Shown: positions 27,838 through 35,559 of the stretch, piece after piece | How positions within the stretch are numbered: the stretch's first letter is position 1 | Layout: every line of letters begins with the position of its first letter | Assembly (NCBI RefSeq): GCF_013450295.1 | Contig: NZ_SKBR01000003.1 | Coordinates: 620,001-684,000, forward strand | DNA: 64,000 nucleotides | Source: Streptomyces sp. AJS327 | GTDB taxonomy: Bacteria > Actinomycetota > Actinomycetes > Streptomycetales > Streptomycetaceae | Reading direction: 5' to 3' | Made by a program: the position numbers and the translations under genes | Notes under the pieces: generated by a model | Databases searched by the model: none | Told to the model about the DNA's origin: nothing | The model's input: only the letters and a program-made list of their open reading frames with translations

Positions 27838-29019
27838 TCAGTTGTGGGCCGTCGGCCTGAGACCGCGCGACATACCGGGCTGACCGCCCCTGGAGCGGCC
27901 GCCGTTCGGGCTGTCCCCGCCCCGACTCCCGTCGTCCCGTGGGGTGTTGCCCCGGTCTCCGGCGTCCCGGCCTTCGTCTGGGCGGAGGGAGCCGTCGCCC
28001 CGTGGGCCGCCGTCCGGCTCCTCGTCCTCCTGGCCACCGTCCCGCTTCCGGCTCGCGGCCCCTGAGCGGGTGCCGAAGAAGTCGAACCCGCCGCCCTTGC
28101 CGTCCTTCCGCCCCCGGCCGTACTCCCGGTTGGCGGGCGGCCCGGACCGCCCGCCCGGGTCGCTCGCGGTGTCCCCGGACCGGGAACCGCCGTCACCGCC
28201 CGGCCCAACTCCGGCCCGGGAGGCCCGCGTCGAGCCGGAGCCGGACGGGGAACCGGCCGCCGCCCCGGAGCGGGGGCCGGGCGCGGGAGCGCCACCGGTC
28301 CGTGGCCGCGGGACGGGCCGGAGCGCCGGACCGGAGCCCTCGGCACCGTCGACCTCGGGAGCCGCCCCGGTGGAGGGCACGGCCTCGGTCGCGCGCTCCG
28401 CCTCCCGCTGTTCCCGTTGCCGGGCCACACTGCGCGTGAGGTTGCGCAGCGCCTCCGCGGCCTGGAGGTAGGTGAGCGTGCTCGGGGCGCCGGAGGACTG
28501 CCGGTGGTCGGTGGCGGTGGCCGGGAGTGCCATCGTCGGCTTGGCCGCCTCCAGTTGGAGCTGCCGCCGCCCCTCCAGGGCGTTCGCACGCTCCGTCTCG
28601 GCCTGGGCGTACCGGCGGAGCAGATCCGCGTGTTCCGAGCGCAGCCCGGCGAGTTCGGCGCGCTTGTCGCGCATCCGCTGCTCAAGCCGCTGCCGGAGGT
28701 CGCGCAACTCCTCGGTGTCCGCCGACAGTTCCGCGTGCCGCTCCTCGGCCTGGGACTCGGCGCTGGCCGCCTCCGACCGGAGGGCGGCCACCTTCCGGCC
28801 CGCCGCGCGGTCCCAGGAGCGGAGCAGTACCGCACCGGCCGTCGCGGAGAGCGCGGCGGCGGCGGTCAGCCCACGCAGGATCACCGTCTCCGTGTCGCCG
28901 ACGCCGCTCTCGCCGACGAACCACGCGGCACCGGCGCAGGCGAGGGCGGCCACCGCGACAGCGACCGGGAGCAGGAGCCGGTGCAAGGGCGGTGAATGAC
29001 GATGACGACCACGTGGCAT
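27838..29019 (-). CDS. Membrane-anchored coiled-coil protein of unknown function
   Basis: A 393-residue protein I do not recognise. Two hydrophobic segments near the N-terminus (about 13-33 and 46-64) are followed by an Arg/Glu/Ala-rich region with heptad character (about 70-145), then a conserved-looking patch LTYLQAAEALRNLTRSVARQ, and about 180 residues of Gly/Ser/Arg/Asp low-complexity tail. A cell-envelope structural or scaffolding role is possible but unproven. ATG 29019 is preceded by TACATT and 7 nt (29032-29020), suggesting a leaderless transcript; the longer frame from 29064 is less likely. It is convergent with the importer ATPase. Confidence 0.7.
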   Translation of the reverse strand: MPRGRHRHSPPLHRLLLPVAVAVAALACAGAAWFVGESGVGDTETVILRGLTAAAALSATAGAVLLRSWDRAAGRKVAALRSEAASAESQAEERHAELSADTEELRDLRQRLEQRMRDKRAELAGLRSEHADLLRRYAQAETERANALEGRRQLQLEAAKPTMALPATATDHRQSSGAPSTLTYLQAAEALRNLTRSVARQREQREAERATEAVPSTGAAPEVDGAEGSGPALRPVPRPRTGGAPAPGPRSGAAAGSPSGSGSTRASRAGVGPGGDGGSRSGDTASDPGGRSGPPANREYGRGRKDGKGGGFDFFGTRSGAASRKRDGGQEDEEPDGGPRGDGSLRPDEGRDAGDRGNTPRDDGSRGGDSPNGGRSRGGQPGMSRGLRPTAHN

Positions 29020-29224
29020 GGCTCGGAATGTACCGTGACCTCGGTCATGCACGACACCGGACAAAGCGCATCGTTATGCCGTCACAACCCCGTGGAGCCG
29101 GGCGCGCGACCTCGCGGTGCTCCCCCGGGTGAGCGGCTTCCGCGCCGTCGCGCGGCCGTCGGGCCGCCCCGCCGCCGGACCCCCTCCCGCCGCCGGGACC
29201 GGGTGTATCCCATGAGCCGGGAAA

Positions 29225-31078
29225 CTAGGGCGAGTTGGGTTTACCGGGCGAACCGGGTGGGATCGGAGTGCCGGGTGCGGCGGACGTGTCCGGTGTGCCG
29301 GGTGTGCCCAGCATGCCGAGCGCGTCGAGCAGGCCGAGCACGCCGGACGGATCGGCTGTATCAGGCGTATCGGGTGATTCGGTTGGATCGGGCATGTTGG
29401 GCGTCCGGGTTCGCTGGACGTGGGCGGTGAGGTGGGTCAGGTCGCTGACCCCGGTCAGATCGGTGACCTTCGAGCGGGCCGGGCGGTGGCCGGGCGGGAC
29501 GGAGTCCGCCGGGTGTGCGGGTCCTGTGGAGATCCCGGACCCCGTGGGTGCCGCGAGCCCCGTGTGGCCGGTGGGGTCGGTGGGGCGCACGGAACCGGCG
29601 GGGTACGTGGGACCCGTGGGATCCGTGGAACCGGCGGGGTCGGCCGGGGGGAGGGCGGGGCCGACGGGGTGGAGCAGCCAGTGGAAGGCTCCCAGCCCGT
29701 CCCGGGCGGTGAGTTCGGCGGCCTCGCCCGCCTCCGCCAGCGCCCGGACGTACCGCGCGGGGTCGCGGCTGGCCAGGGCGAGCGGCGGACGGTCACCCCG
29801 GACGCCGAGCGCGCGCAGGGCCGTCCGCTGGGTGAGCAGGCTGCCGCCACCGGCGGCCTCCGCGCAGGCGTCCAGCGCCACGTGGGCGGTGAGGTCGCGG
29901 CCGCCGTCGGGGACCGGACGGACCTGGCGGCCGTCCCGGTAGCCGGTCAGGGTGCCGTGGGGCGGGCGGTCCGCGCGCGTGTGCGCGTAGTCGACGGCCA
30001 CCGCGAGCCCCGCCCGTACGGTGCGCACGGCCGCCGCCCAGGCGTGGTCGCGGGGCGCGCCCAGCTCCACCCGGTACCCCGCGACGCCCCACCAGTCGCC
30101 GTCCGGCGCGGAGTTGGCGCCGAGCGAGGCGACGTCGCCGCCGGAGTGGCCGCCGGAGTGGGTCTCGGCGTCGGGCTCCCACTCCGTGCGGGGCGTCCCC
30201 GCGTCGGACGGGATTCCGGTGCCGGGCGTGGGCCCGGGCAGCGGTGGGGGCGTGGTGGGGGAGCCCCGGGTGGGGCCGGTCGCCGTCCCGGCTCCGGGGT
30301 CGTCGTCGGGCAGCGGCCACCAGCGGCGCTGCCAGGCGGCGTCCGCCTCGGTGAGCGGCGCGCCCAGCCGCTCCTCGCCCGCCGGGTCGGTGAGGACGTA
30401 GCGCGTGACGCCCGAGGCGTCCCGTTCGGCGATGTCGAGCGGGACGTTGTCCAGCCACTCGTTGGCGAACAGCAGCCCGGTGACGCTGTCTTCGGGCGGG
30501 AGGTCCGCGCGCCACTCGATGGCGGGGTCGAGACCGGACGGGCGGGGCGCCCGTTCGACCGCCACCGTCCGCAGGCGCCGGGCGAGTTCGGGGGTGGCGC
30601 TCACCAACCCCCGTACAGAGGTGAGGAGTTCCCCTCGACCAGCACCCACGTCCACCAGGGTCAGCGGAGAGGGGTGGCCGAGCAGCCGGTCGACCCGGCG
30701 CAGCAGCCGGGTCACGGCGGCGGCGAACAGCGGGGAGGCGTGCACCGAGGTACGGAAGTGCGCCCCGGGCGCCTCCCGCACGAAGAACCCGGGCGCCCCC
30801 GGGGCGGCGCCCGCCCCGGGGGCGCCCGGGTTCGCCTCCGGGCCCCCACCCGTGTCCGCCGTCTCCGGTCCGGTACCCCTGTCCGCCGCCTCCGGGCCCG
30901 TCCGCCCGGGTTCCGGCCGCGCCACCGTCTCCGTACGCCGCCGGTCACGTTCGGTGCGCGGGTGGGCGGGGGTGCCGCCGTCCGGCTCGTGCCCGGCGGG
31001 GCTCGCACCGGCGGTTCCGTAGAGCGCGCGGTCCATCGCCGCGCGCCAGCCCCTGACGTCGGAGGTCACGGTGGTCAC
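29225..31078 (-). CDS. SAM-dependent methyltransferase (MidA/DUF185 family) with long repetitive tail
   Basis: A 617-residue protein. After a low-complexity segment (about 20-95) comes the DUF185 core: FFVREAPGAHFRTSVHASPLF, the SAM-binding LVDVGAGRGELL, LFANEWLDNVPLD, VAVDYAHTRADRP and GTLTGYRDGRQV. In mitochondria the family methylates a complex I subunit (NDUFAF7); the bacterial substrate is unknown. A Pro/Gly/Asp-rich insertion splits the core near 285-330. The last about 150 residues are Pro/Thr/Gly/Asp repeats that most homologues would lack. GTG 31078 is the start; GTG 31069 is possible. It is divergent from the sensor kinase. Confidence 0.8.
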   Translation of the reverse strand: MTTVTSDVRGWRAAMDRALYGTAGASPAGHEPDGGTPAHPRTERDRRRTETVARPEPGRTGPEAADRGTGPETADTGGGPEANPGAPGAGAAPGAPGFFVREAPGAHFRTSVHASPLFAAAVTRLLRRVDRLLGHPSPLTLVDVGAGRGELLTSVRGLVSATPELARRLRTVAVERAPRPSGLDPAIEWRADLPPEDSVTGLLFANEWLDNVPLDIAERDASGVTRYVLTDPAGEERLGAPLTEADAAWQRRWWPLPDDDPGAGTATGPTRGSPTTPPPLPGPTPGTGIPSDAGTPRTEWEPDAETHSGGHSGGDVASLGANSAPDGDWWGVAGYRVELGAPRDHAWAAAVRTVRAGLAVAVDYAHTRADRPPHGTLTGYRDGRQVRPVPDGGRDLTAHVALDACAEAAGGGSLLTQRTALRALGVRGDRPPLALASRDPARYVRALAEAGEAAELTARDGLGAFHWLLHPVGPALPPADPAGSTDPTGPTYPAGSVRPTDPTGHTGLAAPTGSGISTGPAHPADSVPPGHRPARSKVTDLTGVSDLTHLTAHVQRTRTPNMPDPTESPDTPDTADPSGVLGLLDALGMLGTPGTPDTSAAPGTPIPPGSPGKPNSP

Positions 31079-31145
31079 CGTACGTGCGTAGGGCTTCCCT
31101 CCACCTTGGGGAGTACGTGTGGAGGCCGGTTATCGGCCGTCCGGC

Positions 31146-31177
31146 TGACCCTGGTGGGTCACCGCGCTTCCTACCCT
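31146..31177 (+). promoter_or_regulatory. Promoter and candidate operator of the two-component genes
   Basis: A perfect dyad TGACCC-TGGT-GGGTCA (31146-31161) lies 10 bp before -10 TACCCT (31172-31177). That box is followed by 7 nt and then GTG 31185, so the transcript is probably leaderless and the dyad covers the -35 region. Confidence 0.55.
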
Positions 31178-31184
31178 TGGGTAT

Positions 31185-32417
31185 GTGAACCGGCTCTACG
31201 ACTTCATCCGCAGACACCCCACCTGGGTGGACGGTCTCTGGGCCGGACTGCTGCTGGTGCTGTCCTGCGTCTGGATCGTCGCCAGCCTGGCCCAGCCGGG
31301 TGTCGACCAGATGCTCAAGGACCGGAAGGAGCAGGTCGCCGCCGTACCGATCGTGCTCGCGCTGAGCCTGGTCGTCGCCCTGCGGCGCCGCGCGACGGAC
31401 CAGATGCTGCTGCTCGCGACGGGCGCGGGCCTCGCGCAGCTGGTGGCGGACGTGGAGCCGAACCCGGGCAACTTCGCCTTCCTGGTGATCGTCTTCACGG
31501 TGGCCTCGAAGGGGGCCGGCTGGGCCTCGCGGTTCGCGCTGGTGGGAGCGGCCGTCGCCCCCGCGATCTCGACCCTGCGCTGGCCCGAGACCTCGCAGGG
31601 GACCATGAGCGCGGTGCTCAACTGCGTCTTCCTGACCATCCCGTTCCTGCTCGCCTGGGTGCTGGGCGACTCGATGCGGACCCGCCGCGCCTACTACCAG
31701 CAGCTGGAGGAGCGCGCCACCCGGCTGGAGAAGGAGCGTGAGGCGCAGTCCAAGGTGGCGGTCGCCGCCGAACGCGCCCGGATCGCACGCGAGTTGCACG
31801 ACGTGGTGGCGCACAACGTCTCGGTGATGGTCGTGCAGGCGGACGGCGCCGCGTACGTCCTGGACACCGCGCCGGACCGGGCCCGGCAGGCGCTGGAGAC
31901 CATCTCGGGGACGGGGCGGCAGGCACTGGCCGAAATGCGCCGCCTGCTCGGGGTGTTGCGGACCGGTGAGGGCACCGCGCGCGACCACGACGAGTACGTC
32001 CCCCAGCCCGGTGTCGAGCAGCTGGCCGAACTGGTGGAGCAGGTGCGGGCCACCGGCCTCACCGTCGACTTCCGGGTGGAGGGCACCCCCCGGCCGCTGC
32101 CCAGCAGTGTGGAGCTGACCGCCTACCGGGTCGTCCAGGAGGCGCTGACCAACACCCGCAAGCACGGCGGTCCGGAGGTGGGGGCCACCGTGCTGCTCAG
32201 CTACGGCGCCGACGACCTGACCCTCCTCGCGGAGGACGACGGACGCGGCGCCCAGGCCGTCCTCTACGACGACGGTGGGGCGGACGGCCTGGGGCACGGG
32301 CTCATCGGCATGCGGGAGCGGGTCGGTATGGTCGGCGGCAGCCTGGAGGCCGGGCCGCGCGCGGGCGCGGGCGGCTTCCGGATCACGGCGGTACTGCCGC
32401 TCAAGGGCGCCTCGTGA
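31185..32417 (+). CDS. Sensor histidine kinase (HisKA_3, NarL-type partner)
   Basis: A 410-residue membrane kinase. It has about five hydrophobic segments (20-165) with little extracytoplasmic sequence, a coiled coil, then the HisKA_3 dimerisation site with phospho-acceptor H205 in RIARELHDVVAHNVSVMV. The HATPase domain shows YRVVQEALTNTRKHGG, DDGRGAQAVL and GHGLIGMRERVGMVGG. The signal is unknown; the compact membrane domain suggests intramembrane sensing. The cognate regulator follows 187 bp downstream. Confidence 0.92.
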   Translation: MNRLYDFIRRHPTWVDGLWAGLLLVLSCVWIVASLAQPGVDQMLKDRKEQVAAVPIVLALSLVVALRRRATDQMLLLATGAGLAQLVADVEPNPGNFAFLVIVFTVASKGAGWASRFALVGAAVAPAISTLRWPETSQGTMSAVLNCVFLTIPFLLAWVLGDSMRTRRAYYQQLEERATRLEKEREAQSKVAVAAERARIARELHDVVAHNVSVMVVQADGAAYVLDTAPDRARQALETISGTGRQALAEMRRLLGVLRTGEGTARDHDEYVPQPGVEQLAELVEQVRATGLTVDFRVEGTPRPLPSSVELTAYRVVQEALTNTRKHGGPEVGATVLLSYGADDLTLLAEDDGRGAQAVLYDDGGADGLGHGLIGMRERVGMVGGSLEAGPRAGAGGFRITAVLPLKGAS

Positions 32418-32604
32418 CGCCGTCCCCGCCGCCCGCCCCCGCCCCTACCCCCGTTCCCAGTCCCGTTCCCGCTCCCGTCCCCGTTGTTCTCTCCCGGCGC
32501 CCCGGCCAGGGGCTCCCGGCAGACGCGGCCCACGACTCGCACGGCGCTCCCGGCCCGGTACGACGTGTGCGGACGCCCGGTCCACCACGAAGGGATTCAC
32601 CGCT

Positions 32605-33285
32605 ATGACGATCCGCGTCATGCTCGTCGACGACCAGGCCCTGCTCCGTACCGGGTTCCGGATGGTGGTGGAGGCGCAACAGGACATGGAGGTGGTCGCG
32701 GAGGCCGGGGACGGCGCCGAGGCCCTGGAGGTGCTGCGGGGCCAGCCCGTCGACGTGGTGCTGATGGACGTGCGCATGCCGCGCGTCGACGGGGTCGAGG
32801 CCACGCGGCGGATCTGCGAGGGCGGCGAGGGGGGCGCGAGCGACCCGAAGGTGCTGATCCTCACCACCTTCGACCTCGACGAGTACGCCTTCTCCGCGCT
32901 GAAGGCGGGGGCCAGCGGCTTCATGCTCAAGGACGTGCCGCCCGGGGACCTGCTGCACGCCATCCGCGCGGTGCACAGTGGCGAGGCGGTCGTGGCGCCC
33001 AGCACCACCCGGCGGCTGATCGACCGGTTCTCGATGGTGCTGCCCTCGGCCAGCCCCGAGCCGCCCGCGAAGGAGCTGGAGCGGCTGACCGACCGGGAGC
33101 GCGAGGTGCTCGTCCTCGTCGCCCAGGGCCTCTCCAACGGGGAGATCGCCCGGCATCTGGTGCTCTCCGAGGCGACGGTCAAGACCCATGTGGGCCGCAT
33201 TCTCGCCAAGCTCTCCCTCCGGGACCGGGTGCAGGCCGTGGTGCTGGCCTACGAGACCGGCCTGGTCCGCGCCCGCGGGGAGTGA
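32605..33285 (+). CDS. LuxR/NarL-family response regulator
   Basis: A 226-residue regulator. The receiver domain has the acidic pair D9-D10, phospho-acceptor D55 in VVLMDVRMP and K109 in FMLKDVP. The C-terminal LuxR helix-turn-helix reads LTDREREVLVLVAQGLSNGEIA and SEATVKTHVGRIL. It is the evident partner of the kinase upstream. ATG 32605 has AAGGGA upstream; the longer frame from 32275 overlaps the kinase gene and is not credible. Confidence 0.93.
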   Translation: MTIRVMLVDDQALLRTGFRMVVEAQQDMEVVAEAGDGAEALEVLRGQPVDVVLMDVRMPRVDGVEATRRICEGGEGGASDPKVLILTTFDLDEYAFSALKAGASGFMLKDVPPGDLLHAIRAVHSGEAVVAPSTTRRLIDRFSMVLPSASPEPPAKELERLTDREREVLVLVAQGLSNGEIARHLVLSEATVKTHVGRILAKLSLRDRVQAVVLAYETGLVRARGE

Positions 33286-33490
33286 GGCGCGCCGCCGGCT
33301 GACGGGACGCGGGGACGGCGTTCCGCGCCCCACCCCCGTCCCCATCTCGGGGGCGCGTGGCGGGGGCGGGGCGATGTACACCACACCGTGCGAATCCGGC
33401 GCGGGGGCTTACGATGGCGAGGATGCGTACGGCACCCGCGGCGGTCGCGGGGCTGGAACGCCGATGGCGTCGATGGAAGGCCGTCACTCC

Positions 33491-34438
33491 GTGAACGCGA
33501 ACCCCCAGCCCCCCGAGCGGGGCACTCCGGCGCGGGCCGAGGACCGGCCGGCGCGGCTCGCCGTCGGCGTGGTCGGCACCGGGCGGGTCGGACCCGCCCT
33601 CGCCGCCGCGCTGGGCCTCGCGGGCCACCGGCCGGTCGCCGCCTCCGGCGTCTCCGACGCCTCCCGGCGCCGGGCCGCCGAGTTGCTGCCGGGCGTCCCG
33701 CTGGTCGCTCCCGGTGAGGTGCTGGCCCGTGCCGAGCTGGTGCTGCTGACCGTCCCCGACGACGTGCTGCCCGACCTGGTGGCGGGGCTCGCGGAGACCG
33801 GCGCCGTGCGCCCCGGGCAGCTGGTCGTGCACACCTCGGGCCGGTACGGCGCCGGTGTGCTGGCCCCGGCGCTCCGCGCCGGGGCGCTGCCGCTCGCCCT
33901 GCACCCCGCGATGACCTTCACGGGCACCCCGGTGGACGTGCAGCGCCTCGCGGGCTGCTCCTTCGGGGTGACCGCACCGGAGGAACTGCGGCTCGCGGCC
34001 GAGGCGTTGGTCATCGAGATGGGCGGGGAGCCCGAGTGGGTGGCCGAGGAGTCCCGGCCGCTGTACCACGCGGCGCTGGCGCTGGGCGCCAACCACCTCG
34101 TCACCCTGGTGGCACAGTCCATGGAGCTGCTGGGCGAGGCGGGGGTGCGAGCCCCGGACCGGATGCTCGGGCCGCTGCTCGGGGCCGCGCTCGACAACGC
34201 GCTGCGCTCCGGCGACGCGGCGCTCACCGGCCCGGTGGCGCGCGGCGACGCCGGTACCGTCAACGCCCATGTGGCCGAACTCCGGCGGCACGCACCGCAG
34301 ATGGTGGCCGGATATCTGGCGATGGCCCGGGCGACCGCCGACCGCGCGCTGGACAGTGGGCTGTTGAAGCCGGAACTCGCGGAGGACCTGCTGGAGGTGC
34401 TCGCGGAGCACTCGCAGCGCGGAGGAGCTGACACATGA
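33491..34438 (+). CDS. Rossmann-fold/DUF2520 dehydrogenase-like protein
   Basis: A 315-residue protein with an N-terminal NAD(P)-binding fold (VGVVGTGRVGPALAAAL) and a C-terminal DUF2520 helical domain (PLYHAALALGANHLVTL, MLGPLLGAALDNALRSGDAALTGPVARGD). The family is related to ketopantoate reductase and sits directly before panC in many actinobacteria, so a role in pantothenate synthesis is plausible but unproven. I start at GTG 33491; ATG 33464 and ATG 33473 are alternatives. The stop overlaps the panC start by 4 nt, indicating translational coupling. Confidence 0.85.
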   Translation: MNANPQPPERGTPARAEDRPARLAVGVVGTGRVGPALAAALGLAGHRPVAASGVSDASRRRAAELLPGVPLVAPGEVLARAELVLLTVPDDVLPDLVAGLAETGAVRPGQLVVHTSGRYGAGVLAPALRAGALPLALHPAMTFTGTPVDVQRLAGCSFGVTAPEELRLAAEALVIEMGGEPEWVAEESRPLYHAALALGANHLVTLVAQSMELLGEAGVRAPDRMLGPLLGAALDNALRSGDAALTGPVARGDAGTVNAHVAELRRHAPQMVAGYLAMARATADRALDSGLLKPELAEDLLEVLAEHSQRGGADT

Positions 34439-35559
34439 CCCCGAACACCGCTGGGAGCCCCGGCATATCGACCGGCCCTTCCAGCAACCCCGGTACGTCG
34501 AGTGGTACTTCGGGCGGTACTTCGGACGTCCTCGGCGACTCCGCCGTGACGGGCGGCACGTCCGGACCGTCGCCCGGACCGCCCGCCCCGCCGAACGGCA
34601 CGGCCGGGGCGCCGGGTGCGGCGGATGGCGGTCAGGAGGCGTCCGCCGCCCGGCCGTCGCTGCTCCGTACGGTCGCCGCCGCGCGTGCGCTCGCCCGGCC
34701 GGAGGGCGCCCGCGCGGTCGTGATGACGATGGGCGCGCTGCACGCCGGTCACGCGGCGCTCGTCCGGGCGGCCCGCGAGCGGGTGGGGCCGGAAGGGCAG
34801 GTCGTGGTCACCGTGTTCGTCAACCCGCTCCAGTTCGGCCCCGGCGAGGACCTGGACCGCTATCCGCGCACCCTCGACGCCGACGTCGAACTCGCCGGCC
34901 GGGAGGGCGCGGACGTGGTGTTCGCGCCCGCGGCGCGGGAGGTCTACCCGGAGGGCGTGCCGCGGGTCACCCTCGCGGCCGGGACGATGGGGGAACGGCT
35001 CGAAGGGGCCTCGCGGCCGGGGCACTTCGACGGCATGCTGACCGTCGTCGCCAAGCTGCTGCACCTCACCGCGCCGGACCTCGCGTTCTTCGGTGAGAAG
35101 GACGCCCAGCAACTGGCCCTGATCTCCCGCATGGTGCGGGACCTCGACTTCCCGGTGGAGATCGTGGGCGTGCCCACCGTCCGGGAGCCGGACGGGCTGG
35201 CGCTCTCCAGCCGGAACGGCTACCTCTCCGAGGCCGAGCGGGTCTCGGCACGCGCTCTCTCCCGGGCGCTGTTCGCCGCCGGGGAGCGCGCCGGGGAGGG
35301 GCCACGGGCGGTGCTGGAGACGGCGCGTGCGGTGCTGCGTGGGGCGGCCGCCGCCCAGCCGCCGGTGACCACCGACTACGTGGCGCTGGTCGACCCGTCC
35401 GACTTCACGGAGCTGACCGAGACCACCGGCGGTCCCCGGCCGGCGGTGCTGGCGGTCGCCGCGCGGGTCGGTTCCGTCCGGCTGATCGACAACGTCCGGC
35501 TCACGTTGGGCCGTTCCGACACGGCCGGGGCCAACGAGCCGCAGCGGGCGGGCCGATGA
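34435..35559 (+). CDS. panC: Pantothenate synthetase
   Basis: A 374-residue enzyme that condenses pantoate and beta-alanine with ATP. The ATP-binding HxGH motif (H103-H106) is in MTMGALHAGH, with VFVNPLQFGPGEDLDRYPRT, GHFDGMLTVVAKL, FGEKDAQQL and LALSSRNGYLS following. It is long for the family because a Ser/Thr/Gly/Pro-rich leader of about 72 residues precedes the catalytic domain. An internal start would remove it, but ATG 34435 overlaps the preceding stop codon. It overlaps nadB by 4 nt. Confidence 0.93.
   Translation: MTPNTAGSPGISTGPSSNPGTSSGTSGGTSDVLGDSAVTGGTSGPSPGPPAPPNGTAGAPGAADGGQEASAARPSLLRTVAAARALARPEGARAVVMTMGALHAGHAALVRAARERVGPEGQVVVTVFVNPLQFGPGEDLDRYPRTLDADVELAGREGADVVFAPAAREVYPEGVPRVTLAAGTMGERLEGASRPGHFDGMLTVVAKLLHLTAPDLAFFGEKDAQQLALISRMVRDLDFPVEIVGVPTVREPDGLALSSRNGYLSEAERVSARALSRALFAAGERAGEGPRAVLETARAVLRGAAAAQPPVTTDYVALVDPSDFTELTETTGGPRPAVLAVAARVGSVRLIDNVRLTLGRSDTAGANEPQRAGR

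Noticed and set aside
33188..33490. Upstream extension of the DUF2520 gene overlapping the response regulator
   Set aside because: It overlaps a well-supported regulator gene and is not conserved-looking; the Rossmann domain begins shortly after GTG 33491.
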